Shown here in pieces: positions 33,622-43,753 of a stretch of 64,000 nt of DNA. The stretch spans positions 1,860,001-1,924,000 of the forward strand of contig OX596335.1 in assembly GCA_951394405.1 (NCBI GenBank), given 5' to 3'. The number at the start of each line of letters is the position of its first letter. The stretch's first letter is position 1. The notes beneath the pieces were generated by a model that was not told where the DNA came from, did no database searches, and saw only the letters and a program-made list of their open reading frames with translations. This DNA is from Coprinellus micaceus (taxonomy: Eukaryota; Basidiomycota; Agaricomycetes; Agaricales; Psathyrellaceae). The position numbers and the translations under genes are program-made.

Positions 33622-35798
33622 CACCTCAGTCACATGGACCCACCTACCCCTTAGGTATGAATATGTTGCAGGATCCACTACCTAAGCAGAAGGCCTACCC
33701 TGGACAGATCCAGCCCTTCTCATCCAGGTCCAGCCTTGGACTGGTCCTGCTCTTGGATCCAGTATCCATCTGGTGTCCAGGTCCATGGTCCATTGGCTCT
33801 GGTCCTGTCCACATGGATCTGGTCCATTTGTCACACTGTCACACTGAGAGTGATGGGGTGTTTGGGGTCCTGGTGGAGCAGTTTTTTCCCACGGTCCAGC
33901 AGCCTGCATTTTGCCTGCCTACTGGTCAGGCCTGCTGTTTTACAGGTACTGTGTCTACCCAGGCCACTGTTCATCACCAGGTGGGGCTTTTTTTTTGTAA
34001 TAAAAAAAATCATTTGGGATTTTGGGCTAAATGGCATGCTGCTTATGCCCATGCTAACAGCACACCACCTCCTTGCTTCACTCACACTGTATTTGGGTTA
34101 GATGTGATATTATAATTTTGTACAAAAAGGTCAGAATCTTTAGATCAAGAAATGCATATGAATATGTTATCAGGCCCAGTACCTAAGTGTTGAACCCTAC
34201 CTGGATCTGTCCAGCCCCTGCCTGGTTCTGGTCCATTCTGGGTCCAGTGGGTCCAGTGGGTCCATCCAGGATTGGATCTATCCATCTGGATCTGATCCAG
34301 CTGCTGGACATGTCCAGCCATGACATCATCTGTGCCTGGAACTACATTAGGAAGGTGATGTCATGTATACCAGATCTCAGGCACAGGTACCAGATTTGAT
34401 GGCAGATAGCCTTGCCATTAAATGACATCACAGATCTCAGGAACAGGTACCAGATTTGATGGGACATAATCTGTCCATCAAATGACATCACAGGTACCAG
34501 ATTTGATGGACAGATTGTGTCCATCAAATGACATCACACTCATTTAGATAAGGGCAAGCAATACTCGTTGCTCTCTATCTCTATGGGTTGTGGCCTGATA
34601 AGGAAGATTTAGGTATCATTAGAAAGCATTGAATTGGGGCTTTCCATATCTGGTTTGTCCAGGTGAACCTAATGCTTGCAACCCTGTCAGGAAGTGGTTT
34701 AGCTTGATATCTGTGTTTTTCATTGTATATTGTGTAAATAAACATAGATGAATAGCAGTATAGGATAAATCTTAGGCCAGAGAATAAAGTGGTGTATGCA
34801 ATACACCAGTCCCAGGACCCTTCATAGCTTATTCTTCCTTTTTCAGTCATAGACTTGCACAATTCAATGTGGCAGACAAGATGTGCGATATGCAAGCTGT
34901 GGTGCCCAAGGAACAGCACCTATGTTTCACAAATCATACCAGTGGTTAAATGACCTGTTTCTAGTGGGAAAGTGCAGTAATAATACCACAATATCCAAGC
35001 AACACACAATACACCTCTCCCGAATAAAACAGGCAAAATTCTAGTGTTTGGCTATCTATGGTGGCTGTGCATGCTCCTGCACCAAATGGCCTTGGAAAGT
35101 ATAAATGGGACATGAATCTGGGCATATTACAAAAGACTGTAAAGAAAACGGACCACACACTCAAAAGATATGGGAGAAACAGTCACTTTGCAACAAGACA
35201 TTACAGAAGTACTAGGATCCACTACTCAAAGTCAGCCAAAACCTGGTACACCTTCCATATCTTTGCAACCCCTCATCCGTTTTCCTTCCTGTTTTTTGAT
35301 TTCCATTCTATTTCTTTGTCTTGTTTCATTCCCCATAAGTGGCAACTTTCCCACAGTTGACTTCCTCCTGATTTGGCACAAACACTGGTATTGCCTATGC
35401 AATTATGCTCCTATCCCCTTGTTGTGCTTCCAGTTTCAAGTTTGGAGTGAAGATGCATTATGGTATAGTGTATGAGGTATGTAAGCATCATTTAAACAGC
35501 TAACATCATCCAGGAGGGGCCTGGATCATTGGTGAGTTGGACACCATGGTGATGATTCTGTGACTAATGCACAATTTGGGCTATTTGGTATTGATTAGAA
35601 GGGGATGGAGAGGTATGGGATTGTGCATTGGGTAGTATTTGTTGGTAATATTAAGTCCCACAAAGTAATTGGATCAAATATTGTATATTACAAGCAAAAG
35701 GTGACCTCGCACAGTGGCATTTCAAGTGATTTGAATAGTTTACATTATTATATTGCAGGAATTGAACGATTTAGCAAATAGTGAGAGGATATGGAAAG
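33622..35798. mobile_element. DNA element TE4 (CACCT end, TGGACC arms), right arm missing
   Basis: Starts CACCTCAGTCACATGGACC inside a LINE tail. Its left arm has many TGGACC/GGTCCAG and GGATCCAG motifs (33624-34300), then three or more hairpin units with TTTGATGG...CCATCAAA (34360-34530), then the conserved block CTCATTTAGATAAG...TTAGAAAGCA (34540-34630). From about 34640 to the gap the core is clearly homologous to the TE1 core (2990-4145). The right arm would follow exactly where the N gap lies. No coding capacity is seen. Confidence 0.8.
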
Positions 35799-35998
35799 NN
35801 NNNNNNNNNNNNNNNNNNNNNNNNNNNNNNNNNNNNNNNNNNNNNNNNNNNNNNNNNNNNNNNNNNNNNNNNNNNNNNNNNNNNNNNNNNNNNNNNNNNN
35901 NNNNNNNNNNNNNNNNNNNNNNNNNNNNNNNNNNNNNNNNNNNNNNNNNNNNNNNNNNNNNNNNNNNNNNNNNNNNNNNNNNNNNNNNNNNNNNNNNN
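35799..35998. other. Assembly gap (200 N)
   Basis: 200 undetermined bases between the TE4 core and copia gag (-). The expected right arm of TE4 and the rest of copia copy 2 pol are missing here, so the real gap is probably several kilobases. Confidence 0.99.
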
Positions 35999-36041
35999 CA
36001 GAAGACGAGACAGAGAGGGCAGCAGCAGAGAGGGCGTCTGC
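35999..36041 (-). pseudogene. Copia copy 2 gag fragment a
   Basis: 43 bp complementary to copia 1 gag around 37768-37810, ending in TCTGC (36037-36041), the target duplication made by copia 1. Confidence 0.85.
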
Positions 36042-36351
36042 TGTTGGAACTTGGTGACTTGGTGACTCCACCCTTATCCATCCTTATCCATTCACAGATC
36101 ACCCTTATCCATCATGATCTTGCCCTTCATCAGTTATCTTGATCTAATCGGACTTAGTTATCATATCTGGATCATCTAGCATCATGTGACCTGATTCCTG
36201 TGTATCAACACTCCATGTATTGCCCTGAGGCCCCTTAGTTCAGTACTCTGACCTAGAGGCTTCAGGTGAGTAGCAGTATGCCCCAATATCAATAGTTCAG
36301 TACTCTGACCTAGAGGCTTCAGTGTCCCTGCCCCCAGTTACACTTTCAACA
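36042..36351 (+). repeat. Copia 1 5' LTR
   Basis: 310 bp from TGTTGGAAC to TTTCAACA. Contains two copies, 52 bases apart, of the 26-bp repeat GTTCAGTACTCTGACCTAGA and following bases. I see no clear TATA box. Confidence 0.95.
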
Positions 36352-36352
36352 A

Positions 36353-36371
36353 GTTATGAGCCCCGCGCTCT
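36353..36371 (+). promoter_or_regulatory. Copia primer-binding site (initiator tRNA-Met anticodon arm)
   Basis: GTTATGAGCCCCGCGCTCT follows the LTR by one base. Its complement contains GGGCTCATAAC, the anticodon region of eukaryotic initiator tRNA-Met. Drosophila copia is known to prime with a half-tRNA cut in this loop, and the match suggests the same mechanism here. The same site is at 51718-51736 (minus) in copy 2. Confidence 0.75.
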
Positions 36372-37057
36372 GAAGACCTCCTTTGTCGTTGTTTCTGCGT
36401 TCACCCCACTGCGTACACGTCCCTCACTCGTTCCCCAACGTTTCACGCGTCTACGCCCACCGGTTCTCTCGCAATCGGCCTCCCAATTCTCGACGACTTC
36501 GACCCTCGTTTCCCGGCCTCCCTTTGCTGCTGGCCCCTTGCTGTCTCGCCCAGTCGACTCGACGCCAGCGTTTCTAGCCTCCCTCTCGTTCCCTGCCACG
36601 TAGCTTGCCAGCTCATCGCAGGATCGGCCCATCTTTCCGCACCCCCAACTCATTCCCTTTGGGGTTCCCTTTGTCTTCGCTATTTCGGACCGACTACTCG
36701 GTTCCCTCGGTTCCTCGCTTCCGCACAGGCTCACCGGTACGGTCCCCTACTCGCTCCCGCGATTTGGACACGTCAGCCGCAGCCTGCCACGTCGTACGGC
36801 CTCTTTCGTTCTGAGTGCTCAACTCGGTCCGATCTCCCCTCACATTCTTTTGCTGATTGCGAGTCCGCTGTCACCCGCACACCCTTCCTTCAACGTTCAA
36901 CGTATCCCTCGCACCGTCCTCGACACGTCACTGCAACGACTGAACCGCCAACTGCAGCCCCTTCGACGCTGCGACGCATTCTTTCCCCCCAGCCTCAACT
37001 CTCTCTCATCTCCCTCCCAGGCAGATCGATATTCGATTGTCTGTAGCAGCTCTCCCA
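36372..37057 (+). other. Copia 1 leader, non-coding
   Basis: About 690 bp, pyrimidine- and C-rich, between primer site and gag start. Frames within it are short and differ between copies, so I do not call a gene. Confidence 0.7.
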
Positions 37058-38380
37058 ATGGCCTCATCAGGACCAAACTTTCCGAAACTCGGTGGGACCA
37101 ACTACCCTTGCTGGTCTGGCGATATGGAGGCCTGGCTCAAGGCCTGTGGCCTGTGGCGCATCGTTATGGGTCTCAGTGCACGCCCTACCTTTGCCTCTAT
37201 TGCCCCTACCACTCTGGACACCGAGTCTTCGACCCCTGGCTCTACTGCGAAAGCAAAGAAGGCCGCAGCAGCTGCTGCTGAGCTCAAGGATGCTTGGGAA
37301 GCGAAGGCTATGGAGATGCAGGATGCCTGGGATCAGAAGAGCGATAAGGCAGCTGGATGGATCTGGCTGTCTCTGGAGGAGGACGTGAGGACATTGGTTA
37401 GAGGGTGCAAGGACGATCCTCAGGTGATGTGGACGACGTTAGAGGAGACCTACCACCAGAAGAAGGCCGGTAACCGCTTCAACGCCTACGATACCCTCTT
37501 CTCGATTCGCAAGCAGGATGACGAGTCCCTCCAGACCCTCATCAACCGCGTCGACGATGCCCTGACACTCTGTCAGGCCCTTAGGCCTCAAGAGTTCGAT
37601 ATCACCGCTCTCGACAAGGAGCTCTCATCCATGGTTCTTCTACGTGCCCTCCCTGAAGACTACTCGCATTTCGTCACCTCCCTCCTCCTTCTCGACAAGC
37701 TTGACAAGGCTACGATCACCCAGGCCTTCCTCACTGAGGAGACTCAACGTCGACGCCGTGCTGCCGATGCCCTCTCTGCCGCTGCCCTCTCCGTCTCGTC
37801 TTCTGCGTCTTCAACTTGCGCATTCTGCACCCGTGCTGGCCATACCCAGGCTGACTGCCGTGCGTTTGCCCGTGCCCAGAAGAACGCACGCGAGTACGTG
37901 GCGTCTGGACCCTCCCAGAAGCGTGGACAGCAGTCCAAGAAGGCCCAGGAGAAGACTCAGGAGTCGGCCGCCACATCTGGTGTGACCGAGTTTGCTGGAA
38001 ATGCAAGTGCTGTTCCGGATCTCGCAGATCCTTCCTCCCCCATCCAACCCCATGCTGACTTTCGTTGGAATGCAGACTCAGGCTGCACTTCAACAATGAC
38101 ACCACACCGTCACTGGATTCGAAATTATCGTCCTCTCCGTGTTGGTGTCGAGTTAGCAGATGGCAGTATCATCTACTCTGCTGGGGTTGGGACTGTGGTC
38201 ATTGACCCAGTGGTGGACGGGAAGAGGATTCGATCCGTAGAGCTTACACGTGTTCTCCATGTACCCCAACTTCGTTCCAATCTCCTATCATGCTTGTTCC
38301 TCACTCGGTGCTGCGGTTTCTCCATCCTCATTGACTCGGCCTTCATGCACTTCATGCGTAGTGGTATGACGCTGTTTTGA
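37058..38380 (+). CDS. Copia 1 Gag and protease, ended by a premature TGA
   Basis: ATG at 37058 (MASSGPNFPKLGGTNYPCW). I chose this start because the Gag motif begins directly after it; the frame is also open slightly upstream. Gag occupies about residues 1-240, with the CCHC knuckle CAFCTRAGHTQADC near 253 (RNA packaging) and the aspartic protease motif WNADSGCTSTM near 338 (cuts the polyprotein). At 38378-38380 a CGA codon seen in copy 0 has become TGA, after SGMTLF. The same frame continues beyond as integrase and RT. Confidence 0.93.
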   Translation: MASSGPNFPKLGGTNYPCWSGDMEAWLKACGLWRIVMGLSARPTFASIAPTTLDTESSTPGSTAKAKKAAAAAAELKDAWEAKAMEMQDAWDQKSDKAAGWIWLSLEEDVRTLVRGCKDDPQVMWTTLEETYHQKKAGNRFNAYDTLFSIRKQDDESLQTLINRVDDALTLCQALRPQEFDITALDKELSSMVLLRALPEDYSHFVTSLLLLDKLDKATITQAFLTEETQRRRRAADALSAAALSVSSSASSTCAFCTRAGHTQADCRAFARAQKNAREYVASGPSQKRGQQSKKAQEKTQESAATSGVTEFAGNASAVPDLADPSSPIQPHADFRWNADSGCTSTMTPHRHWIRNYRPLRVGVELADGSIIYSAGVGTVVIDPVVDGKRIRSVELTRVLHVPQLRSNLLSCLFLTRCCGFSILIDSAFMHFMRSGMTLF

Positions 38381-40308
38381 GCTCGAATCACGTCCAACAA
38401 CACTGCCTTCATCGATGGAGCCACTCGAACGGCTGTAGAGTCTGCAAACGCCCTCACAACACGTCCCCTTGACCTCCAGCTCTGGCATGAACGTCTCTGC
38501 CACCACAACACCGCCGACATTTCAAAACTCATCTCTGGCGGTCTGGCTACTGGCATCTCCCTCTCCTCTTCTGCGAAGCGAGACCTCATCTGCGAGCCCT
38601 GTCTGGCTGGCAAGATGCACTCTGGGTCGTTTCCCTCGACTGGGAACCGTGCCTCGCATCCCCTTGACCTCGTCCACTCCGATCTGTGCGGTCCCATGTC
38701 CGTCTCAACCCCAGAAGGCTTTCGTTACTGGTGTGTCTTCATTGACGACCATACGCGCTATCAGGTCACGGTCATGCTCAAGCGGAAGAGTGACACATTC
38801 GCCGCCTTCAAGCTGTTCAAGGCTCTTGCTGAGACGCAGCTGGGTCGAAAGATCAAGGCTCTGCATGACGACAAGGGTGGCGAGTACATGTCCACCGAGT
38901 TCAACACGTTCTGTGACAACTCTGGCATTCTCAGGCTCCATACCACTCGAAATCGTCCTCAACAGAACGGCGATGCAGAGCGAGCCAACCAGGTCATGCT
39001 AGAGGATGTGACTGCAATGCTCCACCAGGCCAAGCTGCCTCCTAGCTTCTGGGGTCGCTGCCTTGCCACCCAGGTGAAGGTCTGGAACTGCCTGCCTACC
39101 TCTGCGCTTCCGGGTAAGACACCCTATGAAGCCTGGTACAGCAAGAAGCCAGATCTGAGCCGCTTCAGGGTGTTTGGATGCACTGCCTACGTCTTTGTGC
39201 AGAAGGACAAGCGCAAGAAGCTGGAGTCCCATATGCGCAAGTGTCTCTTTGTGGGCTATCCGTCGGATTACAAGGGCTGGGACTTCTACGATCCCACCAC
39301 CAAGCAGTTCTTTGTCTCTGAACGTGCTGAGTTTGACGAACGCTACTTCCCTGGTCTCAGGATGAACAACTCCATCGACCACAACCTCCTCCATCTTCTT
39401 GGACAACCACCCACCGCTCCCATCCCCTCTGGCGCCCCTGCTGCGTCCCCAGAGGTTCCTGATGACGTTGAGCTTCCCCAGATGCCTGTGCATCTACCTG
39501 CTCACATTGAGCCACCCCCAGCACCTCGAGGTGCTTCACCGGTTCCAGTCCCCCTTCTGAATCTGCCTGCTCCTCAACCGCCTGCCCCTGCTCCTGCCCA
39601 GCTTCGTGGTGCGAGTCCTGCCCCTCAGCCTGTCAGACGCACAGGACGGCAATCAAAGCAGCCAGGGGAGTGGTGGAAGGTGGCCAAACCGGTTCGACGT
39701 GGTGCTAGCCTCAGTGATTCTGACTCTGAATCTGAACGCTCACCCTCTCCTCCTCCTGCACCTGCCCTTCCTGTGCCTGCACCTCCCATCCCAGCTCCTG
39801 CACCTGCACCTGCACCGCCTCTTGCTGCGCCCGCACCTCGTCCTCTCACTGCCCCTGCCCTTGGCCGGGCCCTTGCACCGCAACTCGCCCCTGCTCCCCC
39901 AGCTCTCTGGGAAGCCAGGGAACCGAGTCCTGCCGTTGAGGATGAGAGTGATGACGACATGGGTGGATATGGTGAAGTCAACGACTTTGCAGGTGTCTCT
40001 GCCACTGGTGACCCTCGTACCTACAGGGAAGCCCTTGCTCGGCCTGACAGTCAGCACTGGGAAGCTGCCGCATGCGAGGAGATCCTCACCCTCACAGGCA
40101 ATGGGACTTGGGAGCTGGTTGAACTGCCTCCTGGAGCCAAGGCCATCCCCTCTGGCTCGGTCTTCAAGACCAAACGCACTCCTGACGGCAAAGTCGAACG
40201 CTTCAAGGGTCGTATTGTGGCCAAGGGCTGCAGCCAACGTCCTGGGATCGACTACTCTGAGACCTATGCCCCCACCTTCCGTCCTGCTGCCTTTCGTAAC
40301 GCCCTTGC
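38381..40308 (+). CDS. Copia 1 integrase and RT N-terminus (after the stop)
   Basis: Same frame as gag. The pre-integrase region has LWHERLCHHNTADI and CEPCLAGK (HHCC zinc). The integrase core follows: HSDLCGPM, FIDDHTRYQ, DDKGGEYMSTEF and QQNGDAERANQ (the D,D,E residues), inserting element DNA into the genome. A Pro/Ala-rich linker of low complexity covers about 39400-39930. RT begins with HWEAAACEEI and continues through FKTKRTPDGKVERFKGRIVA and SETYAPTF. A LINE A tail interrupts at 40309. Confidence 0.93.
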
Positions 40309-40893
40309 TTTTTTTTTTTTTTTTTTTTTTGAAATCAGCTTTTATATACCGGGGCACGATGGCAGTCCGGTCGCTATCAACATACAAAGAGAGCGCGAGC
40401 GTCACTAACTAAGTACTACTGCAATTATGAGACACAAATATTGACGATTTGGAGACGCCCGGCGCTTGAGGTTTTACCCCCAACCAGCAGACAGACGATG
40501 AAAGGCCTTGCGGCGCTAACAGATCGGTATGTTAAGTCGGCATTCCCACCCAGTCCAGTCCAATCCCCACCAGTACCAGTCCACCACAAGGTGTTATGGG
40601 CCCCGGGGGCACACCTTGCCTGCCCCCGAACGGTGTCCCTCACGGTAACCGCGCTTCGGGTACCCCTCATCCACATCAGTTGCAAGGACTGACATGTCGG
40701 GGTACCTACCCAACTCCCTTCACGTGAGACCTTTAACCAGCAGAGGCCAGTCCAAGCCAAACGAGGCCGCGTCCTCTCAACCATCCCCCTGTGGGGCGTA
40801 TTGGAACCCGAAGGCGAAAGCCTTTGGGTTGTCCTCTAAAAACCAAACGAGTTCTCGCACAAAGCGGGGATCCTGATCGTATGTTTGCAGTAC
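40309..40893 (-). mobile_element. Short LINE A tail inserted in copia RT
   Basis: 585 bp: poly(T) 40309-40330, the LINE A 3' UTR and the last 37 or so codons of ORF2 (RDPRFVRELVWFLEDNPKAF with D to Q changes). The flanking 14-bp duplication CGTAACGCCCTTGC is at 40295-40308 and 40894-40907. A strongly 5'-truncated insertion. Confidence 0.95.
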
Positions 40894-41355
40894 CGTAACG
40901 CCCTTGCAGCTGCTGGGATCGAGGACATGCACCTTCGTTCCTGCGACTTCTCCTCTGCCTTCACCAACGGCGACTTGGACGAAGTCATCTACATGCGCCA
41001 GCCTGAGGGATTCCACCAAGGTGGTCCCAACATGGTGTGCCTGCTCAAAAAGTCGCTGTATGGCCTCAAGCAAGGTGCTAGGCAGTGGAACAAGAAGCTG
41101 CATGCCACGCTTCTGGACATGGGATTCACTCGACTCCAGTCTGACCGGTCTGTCTACATCTACGCTCATGGAGACGTTCACATCATCCTCCCCGTCTACA
41201 TTGACGATGTGACTCTGGCCTCCAAGAGCAAGGAGGCACTGGATCGAACTGTGGAGGAGCTCTCCAAGCGGTTCAAGCTGCGTGACTTGGGTGAAACCAA
41301 GTTCATCCTTGGTGTTGAAGTCATCAGGGATCGCCCCAACCGGTCCATCTCCCTC
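40894..41355 (+). CDS. Copia 1 RT, central part
   Basis: Resumes with RNALAAAGIEDMHLRSCDFS, then SAFTNGDLDEVIYM, KKSLYGLKQGARQWN and the catalytic PVYIDDVTLAS (YIDD). The first 14 bases are the duplicated target. In frame with the preceding part once the LINE tail is removed. Cut again at 41356. Confidence 0.93.
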
Positions 41356-42274
41356 TTTTTTTTTTTTTTTTTTTTTTTTTGAATTCAGCTTTTGTATTCC
41401 GGGGCACACAGGCAGTCCGGTCGCTAGCTACTACACAAAGTATTTCTACAATACATACTGCCAACATTTACAAACAGACGCATAAACGCAGCGATAGGGC
41501 GAAAGATAGAACTTCCCCGAAGCGAAGTTCAAGACTCGTGTGCGAAGCCTTGGTAGGCGACGCCAGGAGGATAAGTTTTATCGCGGTGCCCCTCCCCAGA
41601 CTTAGCCGACCGGCTACTAAGTAAACGCGTTTCGATCCAGGCTCCCGGCGGGTTCTCCACACCCTCCGGCAGGCACCTCCGTAGAAGCACCCAACTTAGT
41701 CCAGCTCTCATCCGCGATCAGTTGTGGAGACTGACACGTCGAGCCGGCTACCAAGTCCTACGCGCGTAAACCGTTGGCCTTTACAGCCTGGTCCAGGAAG
41801 GGCCGCAAGCCACTCATCCAATACCCACTGGCGGTGGGTGACGATATTGGAACCCGAAACTAAAGGCGGGCGGGTTCTCCATCAAGAATCCGACGAACTC
41901 TCGCAAAAAGCGGGGAATCCGATCGAGCGTTTCAAGCACTCCGCAGTGCGTGAAGATATGACGCCGGGTTTGCGTCGGGTGACCACACTCACACTCGTGA
42001 GTGTCATGGCCTGGAATGTTAAACCGTCGATAGTACTCGCCTATCGGGGCATGATTGAGAACGGCTCTGGCAAAGCGAGCGCAGAGTACGTTGTCCTCGT
42101 TGACATTACGTAGCCACGTACCGCCATTGGCGTACGTGGGACGAAGAGGCTTCCCCTTGGGGTCGCTGAACACTAGGAATTGGTGTCCGAGATAGTCAGG
42201 GTCGCGGGCCATAGTGGTCCACGCATCCAACGCTGAGTCGGCGACATGCTTGCGCACGCTATCCAACGAAGTTA
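41356..42274 (-). mobile_element. Short LINE B tail inserted in copia RT
   Basis: 919 bp: poly(T) from 41356, LINE B 3' UTR, and about 140 C-terminal codons ending HPPPVGIG, with CECGHPTQTRRHIFTHC. The 14-bp duplication GGTCCATCTCCCTC is at 41342-41355 and 42275-42288. Confidence 0.95.
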
Positions 42275-43107
42275 GGTCCATCTCCCTCTCCCAGCGCCAG
42301 TACATCATCGACATCCTTGCTCGTTACGGTTTCGAGTCCTGCAGCCCTGTAGGCACTCCTCTCCCTCCTGGAATCAAGCTCTCCAAGTCCATGGGTCCTA
42401 TCACCCAGGAAGAGATTGAGTTCATGCGCAGCATCCCCTACCTCAGCATCCTTGGTGCCATCCTCTACCTTGCCACCATGACTCGTCCTGACATCTCCTA
42501 CGCCGTTGGCTTCCTTGGCCGCTTCAGCGCTAATCCAGGACCTCGTCACTGGGCTGCTCTCAAGCACCTCCTTCGCTACCTCAAGGGCTCTATGGATTAC
42601 AAGCTCACCTACAGTGGAAAAGGCGTCAACTCGGTCACATTTGAGACCTACTGTGACGCCTCCCATGGTGACTGCCTTGATTCTGGACGCTCTACTGGTG
42701 GTTATGTCACCACTGTGGCTGGAGGTGCTGTGAGCTGGTCCAGCAAGCTACAGACCATCGTTGCTCTCTCTAGCACAGAGGCTGAGTACATGATTGCAGT
42801 TGAGGCTGGAAAGGAGATCCTATGGATGCGCAACATCCTTGGCGAGTTTGGCTTCCCCCAGCATGGTCCATCCACCCTCCACATCGACAACCAGTCGGCT
42901 ATCAGTGTCAGCAAGAACCCTGAGCACTTTGGACGCATGAAGCACCTGGATCTGCGGTTCTTCTGGCTGCGAGACATTGTGGAAGCTGGTACCATTGCCC
43001 CTGTTTACATCAAGGGCACTGAGCAGCCTGCAGACTGCCTCACCAAGGCCCTTCCTCTTCCAGCCATCCGACTTGCACGAGAACGACTTGGACTCCGTGC
43101 AGATTAA
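42275..43107 (+). CDS. Copia 1 RT C-terminus and RNase H
   Basis: Resumes RSISLSQRQYIIDILARYGF and continues to the RNase H domain: TYCDASHGDCLDSGRSTGGY, LSSTEAEYMIAVEA, LHIDNQSAI and the end TEQPADCLTKALPLPA, stop TAA at 43105-43107. RNase H removes the RNA strand during reverse transcription. No disruption in this part. Confidence 0.94.
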
Positions 43108-43138
43108 GGGAGTGTGTTGACTGAAGGGAGTGAGTCTC

Positions 43139-43151
43139 AGTCAAGGGAGTG
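43139..43151 (+). promoter_or_regulatory. Copia polypurine tract
   Basis: Purine-rich AGTCAAGGGAGTG directly before the 3' LTR, expected primer for plus-strand DNA. A similar GAAGGGAGTGAG lies at about 43122-43133. Confidence 0.6.
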
Positions 43152-43461
43152 TGTTGGAACTTGGTGACTTGGTGACTCCACCCTTATCCATCCTTATCCA
43201 TTCACAGATCACCCTTATCCATCATGATCTTCCCCTTCATCAGTTATCTTGATCTAATCGGACTTAGTTATCATATCTGGATCATCTAGCATCATGTGAC
43301 CTGATTCCTGTGTATCAACACTCCATGTATTGCCCTGAGGCCCCTTAGTTCAGTACTCTGACCTAGAGGCTTCAGGTGAGTAGCAGTATGCCCCAATATC
43401 AATAGTTCAGTACTCTGACCTAGAGGCTTCAGTGTCCCTGCCCCCAGTTACACTTTCAACA
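43152..43461 (+). repeat. Copia 1 3' LTR
   Basis: 310 bp, one visible difference from the 5' LTR. Followed by the duplicated TCTGC. Confidence 0.95.
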
Positions 43462-43618
43462 TCTGCAGCACGGCGTCGACGTTGAGTCTCCTCAGTGAGG
43501 AAGGCCTGGGTGATTGTGGCCTTGTCGAGCTTGTCGAGGAGGAGGAGGGAGGTGACGAAATGCGAGTAGTCTTCTGGGAGGGCACGGAGAAGGACCATGG
43601 ATGAGAGCTGCTACAGAC
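43462..43618 (-). pseudogene. Copia copy 2 gag fragment b with a 572-bp deletion
   Basis: Complementary to copia 1 gag 37625-37770 (VLLRALPEDYSHFVTSLLLL and TQAFLTEETQRRRRAAD), then directly to leader sequence near 37039-37052. The 572 bp between, including the gag start codon, are missing; a 7-base repeat AGCTCTC lies at both ends of the lost segment. Confidence 0.85.
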
Positions 43619-43753
43619 CACGCTTCTTGATCTCTTACCACCACCTTCCTAATCGGGCCGACCTATCTCCACACTCGCAACATCTCTACCCCGTCGCCAG
43701 GAAGGTGTACCGCCGACTGCTAGGCTGGTATACGACCACCGAGGGCATCACCG

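Larger units (their letters stand above)
36042..43461 (+). mobile_element. Copia copy 1, nearly complete, with two LINE tails inside
   Basis: LTRs of 310 bp at both ends differ at one visible position (G at about 36121, C at the matching 3' position), so insertion is recent. The 5-bp duplication TCTGC flanks it (36037-36041, 43462-43466). Primer site, gag-pol and polypurine tract are in order. Two LINE 3' tails (40309-40893 and 41356-42274) have inserted into RT. Without them and one copy of each duplication the element is about 5.9 kb, usual for copia. One stop codon (38378) also interrupts gag-pol, so it is not autonomous now. Confidence 0.95.

Noticed and set aside
38469..39002. 177-codon frame (MTSSSGMNVSATTTP...), also seen at 19-552 on the minus strand
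   Set aside because: It overlaps the copia integrase in another frame; its conservation follows from the pol frame.
39606..40412. 268-codon frame over the copia Pro-rich linker and RT
   Set aside because: A +1 shadow of pol produced by low-complexity, GC-rich sequence; it crosses a LINE poly(T) junction.
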